NCBI RefSeq assembly: GCF_900302495.1
Contig: NZ_OMKW01000003.1
Location: 186,001 to 250,000, forward strand
Direction: 5' to 3'
Source of the DNA: Pontivivens insulae
GTDB taxonomy: Bacteria; Pseudomonadota; Alphaproteobacteria; Rhodobacterales; Rhodobacteraceae
Length of the DNA stretch: 64,000 nt
Numbering within the stretch: the first letter of the stretch is position 1; every line of letters begins with the position of its first letter. Of this stretch, positions 34,106 through 44,341 are shown one piece after another. Both the position numbers and the translations under genes were made by a program. The notes under the pieces were generated by a model. That model was not told where the DNA came from. It did not search any database and saw only the letters and a program-made list of their open reading frames with translations.

Positions 34106-35674
34106 ATGTCTGATAACCTGCATGACATTGCCGGCACCCTTATCATCGGCGCAGGTCTTGCGGGCCTGTTCACGGCACTCAAGCTTGCGCCGCGGCCTTG
34201 TACGGTCCTCTCTCCCGAGGTGGTCGGCACCGGAGCATCGAGCGCTTGGGCACAAGGTGGGATCGCGGCGGCGGTTGGGCTGGGAGACACGGCAGAGGCT
34301 CATGCGGCTGACACAGTCGCAGCAGGTGCGGGGCTCGTAGATGCCGACGTTGCGCTGAGTGTGACAGCCGAAGGCGCAGATCGGATCTTCGATCTTCTGG
34401 CCTATGGTGCACCTTTCGACAAGGACAGCGAAGGCAAACTCATTCAATCCAAAGAAGCGGCCCATTCCACCAACCGCGTGGTTCGCGTTTCGGGCGATCA
34501 GGCTGGGCGCGCGATTATGGACGCTTTGGTGCGCACGGCCCGCGATACGCCGTCGATCACGATACTGGAGCGGATCGTCGTTGACGATCTGGCAATCGCG
34601 GACGGCCGCGTCGTCGGCGCATTTGCCCGTCGCACCGATGATCCGATGGCAGATCCCGTGTTGATCCGCGCCTCCGAAACGGTTCTCGCAACCGGTGGCG
34701 TGGGCGGGCTTTACGCTGTCACAACAAATCCGGCGCGTGTCCGGGGCCAGGGTCTCGGCATGGCCGCGCGCGCGGGCGCAAAGCTTGCCGACACGGAATT
34801 CGTTCAGTTCCACCCCACGGGCATTGCGGTTGATAGAGACCCCTGCCCGCTCGCCACGGAGGCGCTGCGCGGTCACGGTGCCGCCTTGATCGATGGCGAC
34901 AATCACCGCTTTGTTTTCGACACTCATCCTGATGGCGAACTCGCACCGCGTGATATCGTTGCCCGTGCGATCCATGCCAAAAATCTGTCGGGCGGACAGG
35001 CCTATCTCGACACACGGGAGGTTCTGGGCGCCCAAATCTACGAGGAATTTCCAACCGTCGCGGAATATTGCCGGGAAGCGGGCATTGACCCGGTCAAAAA
35101 CCCGATCCCGGTCCGGCCAGCTCAGCATTACCACATGGGCGGACTTCTGACGGATCAGCACGGGCGCACGACGCTAGACGGCCTCTGGTGCGCGGGAGAG
35201 GTCAGCTCAACAGGTCTGCATGGCGCAAACCGACTGGCCTCAAACTCATTGCTGGAGGCGGTGGTGTACGCGAACCGCATCGCACAAGATATTCTGACGC
35301 GGCCTGCCGTTTCACAAGTGGGGCGGCTGGCGCTGGCCCCCTCCCTTCACGGTCCGACGCCGTTTGAACTGCCAATGGATGCGATTGCGGCGCTCAGAAC
35401 AACAATGGACCGAGACGTAGGCGTCGTCCGCACGCCCGAGGGGCTGCGGCGCGCTCTACAATCCATCGCACGGCTAGAGGCCCAGCACGCACCGGCTTCG
35501 CGGGCCTTCCTGAACATGACAACGGCCGCAACGGTCATAACCGCGGCAGCCTGGCTGAGAACCGAAAGTCGCGGCGGCCAGTTTCGAACCGACTTCCCCG
35601 ACCCGGACCCTGCTCAAGCACACCGCAGAACAATAACACTGCGAGAAGCTCTCGCGGTGCGGGCCGAAGCCTAA
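34106..35674 (+). CDS. nadB: L-aspartate oxidase
   Basis: A 522-residue FAD enzyme that oxidises aspartate to iminoaspartate for NadA. The dinucleotide motif GAGLAGLFTALKLA is at the N-terminus, the flavin-binding SAWAQGGIAAAVG follows, and the substrate-site QFHPTGIA and YHMGGLLTDQHG are present, with the fumarate-reductase-like C-terminal helical domain. It is transcribed with nadA. nadC (quinolinate phosphoribosyltransferase), the usual third gene, is not in the window; the next gene is an unrelated solute-binding protein. Confidence 0.96.
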   Translation: MSDNLHDIAGTLIIGAGLAGLFTALKLAPRPCTVLSPEVVGTGASSAWAQGGIAAAVGLGDTAEAHAADTVAAGAGLVDADVALSVTAEGADRIFDLLAYGAPFDKDSEGKLIQSKEAAHSTNRVVRVSGDQAGRAIMDALVRTARDTPSITILERIVVDDLAIADGRVVGAFARRTDDPMADPVLIRASETVLATGGVGGLYAVTTNPARVRGQGLGMAARAGAKLADTEFVQFHPTGIAVDRDPCPLATEALRGHGAALIDGDNHRFVFDTHPDGELAPRDIVARAIHAKNLSGGQAYLDTREVLGAQIYEEFPTVAEYCREAGIDPVKNPIPVRPAQHYHMGGLLTDQHGRTTLDGLWCAGEVSSTGLHGANRLASNSLLEAVVYANRIAQDILTRPAVSQVGRLALAPSLHGPTPFELPMDAIAALRTTMDRDVGVVRTPEGLRRALQSIARLEAQHAPASRAFLNMTTAATVITAAAWLRTESRGGQFRTDFPDPDPAQAHRRTITLREALAVRAEA

Positions 35675-35732
35675 GATAGAAAAGTTGTCCATGACGGCGG
35701 ACTTCGCAAGAATGGTTACTATATCCTGATTT

Positions 35733-35749
35733 AGGCGTATCCTACGCCT
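35733..35749. promoter_or_regulatory. inverted repeat upstream of the TAXI binding-protein gene
   Basis: AGGCGTA-TCC-TACGCCT, a perfect 7-bp inverted repeat with a 3-base centre, lies 51 bases before the TAXI gene start and 58 bases after nadB. No T-tract follows, so it reads as an operator rather than a terminator. Confidence 0.45.
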
Positions 35750-35800
35750 TCGATAGAGCGGGCCATAAGATCCGCCGATCTCAAATCAGGGAGTCCCACT

Positions 35801-36814
35801 ATGGGTTATAATGCGAAATCTTTCGTAATGGCCGCCTGTGCGGCAACACTCGGCTTGGGCGCGATGCCTGCCGCCGCTGAAGAAGCTGACTACATTCTGG
35901 CAACCGCTTCGACCGGTGGCACCTACTACCCGGTTGGCGTCGCACTCGCCACACTGGTGAAGGTCCGCCTGCAACCTGGCGAAGGCATCGGGATGAGCGC
36001 CATCTCCTCGGCCGGATCGGGTGAGAACGTGCGTCTTCTGCGCGAAGACGAGGCACAGTTCGGCATCATGCAGGGCCTCTACGGCTACTATGCAGCAACC
36101 GGAACCGGCCCGCTGGAAAGCGAAGGCGTGCAGGAAAATCTGCGCTCGGTCACGATGCTGTGGCAGAACGTAGAGCATTTCGTCATCGACAGCGACCGGG
36201 TCGACACGGGTGACATGGCGGATTTCGCGGCTCTCGCGGGCGAATCCGTGGCACTGGGACGCCGCAACTCAGGTACGATCGGATCGAATGCTGCAATCCT
36301 GGGTGGCTTCGGCTTCGATATTTACGAGGACTTCGAGCTGGTAGAAGGCGGTTATGGCCCCTCTGCCGAAGCCCTGCAAAATGGTCAGGTGGCTGGCATT
36401 TCCACCCCAGCCGGTGTCCCGGTTGGCGCGATCAGTCAGCTCTTTGCCGCAGCCGGTGACGGTGTCACCCTGCTCAACATGACTGACGAGCAGATGACGA
36501 CCGCCGATGGCGGGCGCAACCTCTGGACACCATACACCATCGAGGCGGGCACCTATCCCGGTCAGGACGAAGCTGTGCAGACCATTGCACAGCCCAACTT
36601 CCTCGCCACGCAAGCCGATCTTCCCGAAGAGAACGTCTACATGATTACGAAGGCGATCTATGAAAACCTCGGCTTCCTGCAAGCGATCCACCCGGCAACC
36701 AACGCGATGAGCATCGAGGCCGCGATTGCCGGTCTGCCTCTGCCGCTGCATCCGGGCGCGATCCGCTATTACGAGGAAGTCGGCATCGAAATCCCGGATC
36801 GCCTACGTCCGTAA
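35801..36814 (+). CDS. TAXI-family TRAP transporter solute-binding protein
   Basis: A 337-residue periplasmic protein. A signal peptide (VMAACAATLGLGAMPAAA) is followed by the TAXI hallmark ILATASTGGTYYPVGVALAT and ISSAGSGENVRLLREDEAQF. TAXI proteins capture glutamate, oxoglutarate or other small acids for the fused QM permease. It lies 129 bp upstream of its permease gene, with a strong hairpin between, which usually leaves the binding protein more abundant than the permease. Confidence 0.93.
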   Translation: MGYNAKSFVMAACAATLGLGAMPAAAEEADYILATASTGGTYYPVGVALATLVKVRLQPGEGIGMSAISSAGSGENVRLLREDEAQFGIMQGLYGYYAATGTGPLESEGVQENLRSVTMLWQNVEHFVIDSDRVDTGDMADFAALAGESVALGRRNSGTIGSNAAILGGFGFDIYEDFELVEGGYGPSAEALQNGQVAGISTPAGVPVGAISQLFAAAGDGVTLLNMTDEQMTTADGGRNLWTPYTIEAGTYPGQDEAVQTIAQPNFLATQADLPEENVYMITKAIYENLGFLQAIHPATNAMSIEAAIAGLPLPLHPGAIRYYEEVGIEIPDRLRP

Positions 36815-36869
36815 CTGACTGCTTGGTGTAATGTTCGCCGGACCTGATCCGGGGTGCCCCATACTGTGA

Positions 36870-36897
36870 TGGGGCCGCGTGAACCCATGCGGCCCCA
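36870..36897 (+). promoter_or_regulatory. hairpin between TAXI binding-protein and permease genes
   Basis: GGGGCCGC (36871-36878) pairs with GCGGCCCC (36889-36896), plus one more A-T pair, with a 10-base loop and no T-tract. A second small inverted repeat CCGGA/TCCGG lies just upstream (about 36839-36853). Probably an mRNA 3'-end stabiliser that raises expression of the binding protein relative to the permease. Confidence 0.6.
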
Positions 36898-36943
36898 CTT
36901 CTAGTCCGAAGCGTTATGCTTCGTTGAGACTTCGGGACAGGCC

Positions 36944-39064
36944 ATGACTGACGAGATCGAAACCGAAAGCCCGACCCGGGATCCAAAAGGGCTGCTGGCA
37001 CATATGGTGACGGGATTGTGTCTGGTGCTGAGCGTCGGGCATCTCTACCTCGCGCTGTTCCCTGTCATTTCTGAATTCGAGCGAAACGTCTTTCACTTTG
37101 CGGGTTTCGCGCTTCTTGCAGCGCTCCTTTATCCCGTCCTGCCGCGAGCGGGGCTGAAAAAGAGCCGCACGGCACTCGCTTTCGACATCGCTCTTGGCGT
37201 GATCGCAGTCTCGGGCGCCACTTGGATGGCACTTGCGGAAAACGCGATCTACGACCGCGGTGTCCGACTGTCCACACTCGACTACGTGGCCGCGATTGCA
37301 ACAATCCTCGCCGGGATCGAGTTGACCCGCCGGGTGTCGGGCATGGTTATCCCGGTCCTGATTGTCCTGTCGCTAACCTATGTGGGATGGTGGGGCAGCC
37401 TGATTGACGGTGTGTTCTCGTTCCGCGGATTGAGTTGGGAAACGGTGCTCTTCCGGTCAATGTATGGCGACGACGCCATGTTCGGGACAATTGCACGCAT
37501 TTCGTCGACCTATGTATTTCTCTTCATAATCTTTGGAGCGTTCCTGATCCGGTCCGGTGCGGGCGAATTCGTGATCGACCTGGCGCGCGCCATTGCGGGT
37601 AAACTTGTTGGTGGGCCCGGCCTGGTCGCCGTCATAGCAAGCGGCCTGACTGGCACGATCTCAGGCTCAGCGATTGCCAACACCGCCTCAACGGGCGTGA
37701 TCACCATTCCGCTGATGAAACGCGCCGGTTTCCCGTCGAAATTCGCAGGTGGGGTTGAAGCAGCGTCTTCCACCGGAGGGCAGTTGATGCCGCCTATCAT
37801 GGGGGCAGGAGCCTTCGTGATGGCGAGCTTCACGCAAATTTCCTACGAAACGATCGTCGCTGTCGCGGCCCTGCCTGCCCTTTTGTACTTCCTGACCGTC
37901 GCGTTCTTCGTGCGGATCGAGGCGAAGCGCCAAAACCTCAAACCGATGGAGAGCGACGGAACGACATTGTGGATGGCCGTCAAACGCGGCGGAGCCTCCT
38001 TCATCATCCCAATCGCTGTGCTGATCTTCCTCCTCGTTTCAGGCTTCACACCAACCTATGCAGCCGTCATCGGGATTGGTGCGGTTATCGTGTCGAGTTG
38101 GTTGACCCAGAATCCAATGGGGCCCCGCGCGATCTTTGAGGCGCTGGTGATGGGCGCGCGCAACATGGTCATGACGGCCGTTCTGCTCTGTGCCGTGGGT
38201 CTCGTCGTCAACGTCATAACCACCGCCGGTATCGGTAACACCTTCAGCCTGATGATTGCGAACTGGGCGAATGGGAACCTGCTGCTCGCCATCTTCCTGA
38301 TTGCGATTGCAAGCCTCGTTCTGGGCATGGGACTCCCGGTGACGGCGGCCTATATCGTTCTGGCGACCCTCTCTGCCCCCGCACTGGCGGGCATGATTGC
38401 AGACCGGGTCGTGGTGGATGCGGTCGCGAGCGGCACATTGCCAATGGGGGCGCAAGCGCTCTTCATGCTCTCAGCACCCGAGGCGGTCCCCCTTCTGGCA
38501 GAGCCGATGGCGGTCACCGATGCACGCGCGCTAGTCGGCGGACTGCCGCTGGAGGTCGCTGCCCCCCTGCGCGACATGGTCGTACCGCCTGAAGCCGCTC
38601 TCGCAGCCCTTCTATCCGCCCACATGATCATTTTCTGGCTGAGCCAGGATTCCAATGTCACACCCCCCGTGGCACTGGCAGCCTTTACCGCAGCGACAAT
38701 TGCGAAATCACCGCCAATGGCGACGGGCGTGGCCAGTTGGAAGCTCGCCAAGGGCCTCTACATCGTACCGGTTCTGTTTGCCTATACCGACTTCCTGAGT
38801 GGAAATTGGGGGGATGCGCTGACCGTTTTTGCCTTTGGCGTTGTCGGCACCTACGCGCTCGCCGGGGCGCTGCAAGGATGCATGGAGCGGCCGATAGGCC
38901 TGATCCTACGCGTGTTTGTCGCGATAGCGGGACTGGCCTGCCTTTGGCCAGACGCACTCATCATCAATGTGATGGGCGTTGCACTGGTCGCGACACTTGT
39001 CGTGCTGAATGCGCGAGGGGTGCCGCTTGCAAGCCTACGAACGGCCTCCGGCGGGGATATTTGA
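36944..39064 (+). CDS. TRAP transporter fused QM permease (TAXI-TRAP)
   Basis: A 706-residue membrane protein in which the small (DctQ-like, residues about 25-150) and large (DctM-like, about 170-690) subunits are fused, as usual for TAXI systems. The large part contains the typical GLTGTISGSAIANTASTGVI and ASSTGGQLMPPIMGAGAFV segments and SQDSNVTPPVALAAFTAA. It imports an organic acid with a sodium gradient together with the upstream binding protein. It converges on the PCu(A)C-like gene with 15 bases between stops. Confidence 0.94.
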   Translation: MTDEIETESPTRDPKGLLAHMVTGLCLVLSVGHLYLALFPVISEFERNVFHFAGFALLAALLYPVLPRAGLKKSRTALAFDIALGVIAVSGATWMALAENAIYDRGVRLSTLDYVAAIATILAGIELTRRVSGMVIPVLIVLSLTYVGWWGSLIDGVFSFRGLSWETVLFRSMYGDDAMFGTIARISSTYVFLFIIFGAFLIRSGAGEFVIDLARAIAGKLVGGPGLVAVIASGLTGTISGSAIANTASTGVITIPLMKRAGFPSKFAGGVEAASSTGGQLMPPIMGAGAFVMASFTQISYETIVAVAALPALLYFLTVAFFVRIEAKRQNLKPMESDGTTLWMAVKRGGASFIIPIAVLIFLLVSGFTPTYAAVIGIGAVIVSSWLTQNPMGPRAIFEALVMGARNMVMTAVLLCAVGLVVNVITTAGIGNTFSLMIANWANGNLLLAIFLIAIASLVLGMGLPVTAAYIVLATLSAPALAGMIADRVVVDAVASGTLPMGAQALFMLSAPEAVPLLAEPMAVTDARALVGGLPLEVAAPLRDMVVPPEAALAALLSAHMIIFWLSQDSNVTPPVALAAFTAATIAKSPPMATGVASWKLAKGLYIVPVLFAYTDFLSGNWGDALTVFAFGVVGTYALAGALQGCMERPIGLILRVFVAIAGLACLWPDALIINVMGVALVATLVVLNARGVPLASLRTASGGDI

Positions 39065-39079
39065 CGGAAGTGAAAGGGG

Positions 39080-39502
39080 TCAGTCGGCCGAGGTGCCATC
39101 CGGCACAAGCACACGGATTTCCATCTCGTAATCATCGAAGAACAGCCAGACGATCGTTTCCCCCTCGGGCCGCAATTCCAGTTCATCAAACCGCAAGAAC
39201 AATCCATCATGGACGAGGTCGAGCGCATTGCCCGGCTGAATGGGCATCTCAAAGATCTCTGTCTCAAAATCGCCCGCCCGTGCGAAGATGAAGCCATCCT
39301 CCCCATCCGGGCCGTCGACACCGAAAAGCGTGATGGGAACATCACCCACATTGTAGATATGGCAATAGAGTTCCCAGGCACCATCAGGTCGTGGGTGCAG
39401 TTCGGCATTCACAACGGAAATACCAATGATCTCACTGGTCTGCTCTTCAGGGTGATCAGCAAATGCCATCACAGGGGCCGCAAACGCGAGCCCCAGCGCC
39501 AT
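39080..39502 (-). CDS. PCu(A)C-like exported protein lacking obvious copper ligands
   Basis: The 140-residue product starts with a short signal peptide ([15 protein letters not shown]). The remainder ([40 protein letters not shown], then a beta-rich ending) has the layout of the PCu(A)C/DUF461 cupredoxin-like fold. The Met/His copper ligands of true PCu(A)C are not evident, so metal binding is doubtful. The start at 39502 has TAAGGG upstream and follows the permease stop by 10 bases; an upstream ATG at 39544 would overlap the permease. Last gene of the peptide-ABC operon. Confidence 0.6.
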
Positions 39503-39512
39503 CAATGCGCCC

Positions 39513-40439
39513 TTAGCGGCCTCTGATATGCGGATCGAGCGCATCGCGCAGTCCGTCCCCGATATAGTTCACACTCAACACTGTCAAAGACAGCACCAGC
39601 CCCGGCCAGAACACGCGACTTGGCGTGATCGTCATGAAGTTAGCGCCGTCATAGAGCAAGCGACCCCATGTCGGAAAGTCCGAAGGGAAGCCAAGCCCCA
39701 GAAAACTGAGCGCACTCTCCGTAATGATCGCCGTCGCAATCCCCAGCGTGGCTGACACCATTATAGGAGACAGAATATTGGGCATAATATGGCGGAGAAT
39801 GATCCGATATGCCGGTGTTCCGATGGATTTTGCCGCCAGAACGAATTCCCGCTCTTTCAGCGCCAGCACATCACCCCGGACGATTCGCGCGGTCTGCATC
39901 CAGCTCGTGATGCCGATGATGAAGACGATCAGCAGGAAAATCCCCGTCTCTGGCCCGAAGGTGGAGCGCAGGGTGTCGCGAAACAGCATGATAATGACAA
40001 GCAGAAGCGGCAGGATCGGCAGGGCGAGGAACAGGTCCGTCAGACGCATCAACGGCCCGTCGAGCCGGCGGAAATACCCTGCCAGCACACCCACCAGCGT
40101 GCCAAAGAACATTGCGATCGCCATCGCCACCACGCCAACCAACAGCGACGTGCGCCCGCCTTGCAGGACTTGCGCCAACATGTCCTTGCCTAGATTGTCG
40201 GTGCCCATGGGATGCGCCCAACTCATCCCCTGATTTCGCGCACGGAAATCGGAATAGGTCGGGTCAATCGTATGGATCAGCGGACCAAAGATAACGGCGA
40301 GCACGATGAACAGGAACACGGCCGTTCCCGCCATCGCACCCTTGTGGCGTGTAAACTGATCCCAAACATCCCGGCCCAGGGAGCGGGGCGCGTCCTCTTC
40401 GACGACGGCTTCAGCAACGATGCGGGTCTGATCACTCAT
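39513..40439 (-). CDS. peptide ABC transporter permease (DppC/OppC-like)
   Basis: A 308-residue permease with six membrane segments, an N-terminal OppC-type region ([20 protein letters not shown]) and the EAA loop [20 protein letters not shown]. It pairs with the preceding DppB-like permease, overlapping it by 8 bases with GAGGAT as its ribosome site inside that gene. The start ATG 40439 is preferred over an upstream in-frame start inside the neighbouring gene. Confidence 0.93.
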
Positions 40440-41442
40440 AGCGAATCCTCGGATCAAGGATGCCGTAAAGGACGTCGGCAATCAGGTTGAACAGCACGAT
40501 CAGCACCGCAAAGATAAAGGTGAGGGTTTGGACGAGCGGGATATCCGCGCCCTGAATGCCGATGATCAGCAATTGCCCGATCCCATTCACGCGGAAGATC
40601 TGCTCCGTGATGATCGCGCCGCCAAAGATCGTGGGGATGTTGAGTGCGATCACTGTGACGACCGGGATCATCGAGTTGCGCAAGACATGGATCGTGACCA
40701 CGACCCGCTCTGTCAGACCCTTTGAGCGCGCGGTCCGCACATAGTCCTGTTGCAGATTGTCGAGCATGGAGGCCCGCATATACCGGCTGAGTTGCGCGGC
40801 CGTTGCGAGCGCCAGAACCATTGTCGGCATGATCATCTGCTTGATCTGGAAGACGAAGCTATCCCAATCGGTCACCTCGTGGTTTGTGTCATAGATCGAC
40901 GGAAACCACTGAAGTTGGACCGAGAAAAAGACGATGAACACAAGACCCGTAAAGAAGGTGGGGATCGAAAAGCCGACCATGCTGACAAAGGTGCCGATCT
41001 GGTCGAACCACGAATATTGCTTGTAGGCGGAGATCACGCCGATCGGCACCGCGATGATGACGGCGACAACCTGGCTCATCCCCACAACCCACAGCGTCTG
41101 AGGCAGACGCTCGATGATCAGATCCACCACCGGGGAGCGTGTCGCCCAGCTGGTTACGCGCAGGCGATCACCGTCACCGAATTGCCAGCCCGTCCACCCT
41201 TCAATCAGGTTGAGCGGCTCGTTGATGAAGAATTGTTTGAGCCAAAGCGCGTAGCGCACAGGGAACGGCTCATCGAGGCCGAGACTGTCGCGGATCTGCT
41301 GGCGCACTTCCGGCGGAATGGTCAGCGGCAGATTGCCGGTCGGATCACTCGGCGCGAGGTCAAGGATCGCGAAGACGATAAAGCTGATGGCCAGAAGCGT
41401 CGGGATCGAAATGAGCAATCGCCGGATGGTAAACGCAAACAT
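40432..41442 (-). CDS. peptide ABC transporter permease (DppB/OppB-like)
   Basis: A 336-residue permease that begins MFAFTIRRLLISIPTLLAIS, the usual DppB opening, and has the EAA loop VRTARSKGLTERVVVTIHVL. It is longer than average because of a periplasmic loop after the first segment (about residues 35-105). The start at 41442 has GAGG upstream; the upstream in-frame extension is low-complexity. A 140-bp gap with two hairpins separates it from the binding-protein gene. Confidence 0.93.
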   Translation of the reverse strand: MFAFTIRRLLISIPTLLAISFIVFAILDLAPSDPTGNLPLTIPPEVRQQIRDSLGLDEPFPVRYALWLKQFFINEPLNLIEGWTGWQFGDGDRLRVTSWATRSPVVDLIIERLPQTLWVVGMSQVVAVIIAVPIGVISAYKQYSWFDQIGTFVSMVGFSIPTFFTGLVFIVFFSVQLQWFPSIYDTNHEVTDWDSFVFQIKQMIMPTMVLALATAAQLSRYMRASMLDNLQQDYVRTARSKGLTERVVVTIHVLRNSMIPVVTVIALNIPTIFGGAIITEQIFRVNGIGQLLIIGIQGADIPLVQTLTFIFAVLIVLFNLIADVLYGILDPRIRYE

Positions 41443-41475
41443 ATAAGGCGCCTCTGGGCATGAGCTGGAAGGGAT

Positions 41476-41505
41476 GGAGCGGCGCGCCCGCCGCTCCGGT
41501 TTTTT
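41476..41505. promoter_or_regulatory. hairpin 1 between binding-protein and permease genes
   Basis: GGAGCGGCG (41476-41484) pairs with CGCCGCTCC (41489-41497), loop 4. A run of six T (41500-41505) follows on the plus strand only. The flanking genes are on the minus strand, so for them this is a stem without U-tract (stability or partial termination). For any plus-strand transcript it would be a good intrinsic terminator. Confidence 0.6.
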
Positions 41506-41549
41506 GGACACGCTCCGGACTGTGATCCGGGATCGCGATGCGCAAGGCG

Positions 41550-41570
41550 GCCCCGGCTCAAGGCCGGGGC
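41550..41570. promoter_or_regulatory. hairpin 2 downstream of the peptide-binding-protein gene
   Basis: GCCCCGGC (41550-41557) pairs with GCCGGGGC (41563-41570), loop 5, starting 12 bases after the binding-protein stop. It probably protects the 3' end of the binding-protein message and lowers downstream permease expression. Confidence 0.6.
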
Positions 41571-41582
41571 GTGGCCCTCACA

Positions 41583-43289
41583 TCACTCCGCGCGGGACCA
41601 CTCAGCAATGTTCCACAGCTCGGAGTCCCATTCGTTCATCTTCACCCCTTCGAGGGAAGCTGCACGGGCGGAAACACCACCACGGTGGATCAGCGGGATG
41701 ATCGCACCTGCGTCCATCAGCATGTCGTTCATCGCGATGGCCAAAGCTGCACGATCTTCCAGCGCCGCGGTCTGGGACATTTCAACAACCATCGCGTCAT
41801 ACTCTTCAGAGCAGAAGCGCGGCATGTTGTTGCCCAGCCACAGATTGTCCGGGGACGGGATCTCGGAACAGGCCCAGTTGCCCATATACGCCTCTGGATC
41901 GGTGCCATCGAAGTTGTTTGTGTACATCTCGATGTCCGCAAAGAACTTCTGGAACGTGTCCGGGCTGGACTGATCGCCGCCGAAGAAGACGGAACCGTCG
42001 ATGTTGCGCAGCTCGGTCTCAACACCGATCGCTTCCCACATCTGTTTGATCAGCGCCTGCGTGCCCTGACGAACAGAGTTTGTGGAGGTCTGGTAGAGCA
42101 CGCTCAGGCGCACACCATCCTTAACGCGGACACCATCATCACCCATTTCCCAGCCAGCTTCATCGAGCAGGCGGTTGGCTTCGTCCGGGTTATACTCCAG
42201 GCACCAATCGTTGTTGGTTGAGGCATAGACCTCTGGCGCGGGCAGAACGTTACAGGTCGGACGACCCGCAGCACCGTAGCCCGCTTCCACAAGGATGTTC
42301 CGCTCGATGGCGAGTGACAGCGCACGCGTCACAGCCGTGTCCGTCAGGAACGGGTGCGGATGGGCAACTGTACCACGCTCGTCACCCAGATCAGCACTCG
42401 GGTTTGTGAAGTTGACCATCAGACGCTCAACCGAGGTACCGAACGCGGAGACGACTTCACCCTGACCAGCAGCTTCCATCTGCGTCAGGATTTCAGGCTC
42501 AACCTGCAAGTTCCACGCATAGTCGAATTCGCCGGTTTCCAGAACGGAACGTGCGGCAGAGGCCGCGTCACCGCCGCCTTTGAAGTTCACGGTCGCGAAG
42601 GCGGGCTGGGACGCCACGCGGTAGTTTTCATTTGCCTCGAAGGTGGCAACGTCATTCGCCTTGAAATCGGTGACGATAAATGGGCCGGTGCCGATGGGGG
42701 CAAAGTTCTCTTCCGTACAGGTCGGTGCGGCCTCACCCGTGCAATCCGCAAACTGTGCCTGCTGCAGGATCGGGCTTTGCGCGCCGACAAACGGGCCATA
42801 GGGGAAAGGCTTTGGCTCATCGAAGGTGATGCGGATCGTGCTATCGTCCACGGCCTCGACATTGGAGACGCCGTTATAGTTGGACAGCTGCGCACAGCCG
42901 CCGGCCGGATCGGTGCAATACTGCCACGTGAACACGGCATCAGCAGCGGTCAGCGGCGTGCCGTCAGACCACATAATACCCTCGGAGATCGTCCAGGTGA
43001 TCTGCGTCAGATCTTCGGACACGCCACCATTTGCGACGGTGGGAATTTCGTCAACGAGCCAAGGCACCATGGTGCCGGTCTCGTCATAACGTGCGAGCGG
43101 CTCCAGAACGAGGCTCGCGGCCTCAAGCTCTTTCGTGCCACCAGACAGGTAGGGGTTCAGCAGCGAAGGTGCCTGCCAGTAGATAATGTTGAGCTGGCCG
43201 TCAGAGCCACGCTCTGAATGGCCGTCAGCATAGGCAGCCCCTGCTGCGACAAGGGCTGTAGCCCCCATCAGCAATCCGATACGGGTCAT
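41583..43289 (-). CDS. peptide ABC transporter substrate-binding protein (SBP_bac_5)
   Basis: A 568-residue periplasmic protein with a signal peptide ([18 protein letters not shown]) and the family-5 pattern: [56 protein letters not shown] and [15 protein letters not shown]. It binds di- or oligopeptides or a similar solute. Its ATG overlaps the stop of the upstream ATPase gene (4 bases). Placement between the ATPases and the permeases is less common than binding protein first. Confidence 0.94.
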   Translation of the reverse strand: MTRIGLLMGATALVAAGAAYADGHSERGSDGQLNIIYWQAPSLLNPYLSGGTKELEAASLVLEPLARYDETGTMVPWLVDEIPTVANGGVSEDLTQITWTISEGIMWSDGTPLTAADAVFTWQYCTDPAGGCAQLSNYNGVSNVEAVDDSTIRITFDEPKPFPYGPFVGAQSPILQQAQFADCTGEAAPTCTEENFAPIGTGPFIVTDFKANDVATFEANENYRVASQPAFATVNFKGGGDAASAARSVLETGEFDYAWNLQVEPEILTQMEAAGQGEVVSAFGTSVERLMVNFTNPSADLGDERGTVAHPHPFLTDTAVTRALSLAIERNILVEAGYGAAGRPTCNVLPAPEVYASTNNDWCLEYNPDEANRLLDEAGWEMGDDGVRVKDGVRLSVLYQTSTNSVRQGTQALIKQMWEAIGVETELRNIDGSVFFGGDQSSPDTFQKFFADIEMYTNNFDGTDPEAYMGNWACSEIPSPDNLWLGNNMPRFCSEEYDAMVVEMSQTAALEDRAALAIAMNDMLMDAGAIIPLIHRGGVSARAASLEGVKMNEWDSELWNIAEWSRAE

Positions 43290-44341
43290 GTTGTTTCTCC
43301 TTGTTGGGATGGTGTCTCGGCGGTTTCCGCCTGTTTTTGGGACAGTTCACCTGCCTCTGATTGGTCTTGTTCAAGCAGGTGGCAGGCCGCGAAATGCCCC
43401 GCACCATGTTCCTTGAAAGTCGGTTCAACCTCTTTGCAGATCGGCATCACAGCCGGGCATCGCGTGCAAAAATTGCAACCCTTGGGCGGTTTTGCCGGGG
43501 ACGGGACATCCCCTTGCAGGATGATGTGTTTGCGCGTCGCCTCCACAGTCGGATCAGGCGTCGGCACTGCACTCAACAGCGCCTGCGTATAGGGATGCTT
43601 CGGACGGTTGTAGAGGTCCGCACGCGGCGCCAACTCCACGATCTTGCCCAGATACATCACCGCCACACGGGTCGCGAGGTGGCGCACCATGCTCAGGTCA
43701 TGAGAGATGAACAGGTATGTCAGACCCAGCTCTTTTTGCAGATCCTCCAACAGGTTCACGACCTGCGCTTGGATCGACACATCGAGGGCCGCAATCGGCT
43801 CATCACAGACAATGAATTTCGGGTTCAGTGCCAGCGCCCGCGCGATCCCGATCCGCTGCCGCTGACCACCCGAAAACTCGTGCGGATACCGGTTGGCAAA
43901 GCGGCGGGCCAGACCGACCGCATCCATCAGCTCGTTGACCCGCTCGCGCCGTTGCTCGGCTGACATGTCCGAATGCTCTCGCAGTGGTTCTGCGATGATA
44001 TCGGCGACTTTCATACGCGGGTTCAAACAGGCTTGCGGATCCTGAAAGATCATCTGCATCTGTGGACGTTGCGCCCGAAGGTCGTTGCCCTCCAGCTGCA
44101 CAACATCGGTCCCGTCAATTGAGACCGATCCGGATGTCGGATCATAGAGCCGCAGGATCGCGCGGCCTGTCGTGGACTTTCCGCAGCCACTTTCCCCGAC
44201 AAGGCCCAGCGTTTCACCCGCTTTGATGTCGAAGTTCAGATCATCGACCGCCTTCACTTCTCCGACCTTGCGGCGCAGCACGCCCTTGTAGATCGGAAAA
44301 TACATGCGCAGGTCGCGCACCTCGACAAGCGTGTCAGACAT
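43286..44341 (-). CDS. oligopeptide ABC transporter ATPase (OppF/DppF-like)
   Basis: A 351-residue ATPase with Walker [11 protein letters not shown]-loop [15 protein letters not shown], signature [15 protein letters not shown] and Walker [13 protein letters not shown]. The C-terminal oligo_HPY region contains [14 protein letters not shown], the Cys-rich site of OppF/DppF that can hold an iron-sulfur cluster. A 30-residue Gln/Glu-rich tail follows. The start at ATG 44341 overlaps the OppD-like stop by 8 bases; an upstream in-frame extension is antisense-like sequence within OppD. Confidence 0.93.
   Translation of the reverse strand: MSDTLVEVRDLRMYFPIYKGVLRRKVGEVKAVDDLNFDIKAGETLGLVGESGCGKSTTGRAILRLYDPTSGSVSIDGTDVVQLEGNDLRAQRPQMQMIFQDPQACLNPRMKVADIIAEPLREHSDMSAEQRRERVNELMDAVGLARRFANRYPHEFSGGQRQRIGIARALALNPKFIVCDEPIAALDVSIQAQVVNLLEDLQKELGLTYLFISHDLSMVRHLATRVAVMYLGKIVELAPRADLYNRPKHPYTQALLSAVPTPDPTVEATRKHIILQGDVPSPAKPPKGCNFCTRCPAVMPICKEVEPTFKEHGAGHFAACHLLEQDQSEAGELSQKQAETAETPSQQGETT

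Noticed and set aside
33995-35161. 388-codon minus-strand open frame inside nadB
   Set aside because: Antisense to the conserved L-aspartate oxidase; Arg/Cys-rich shadow composition.
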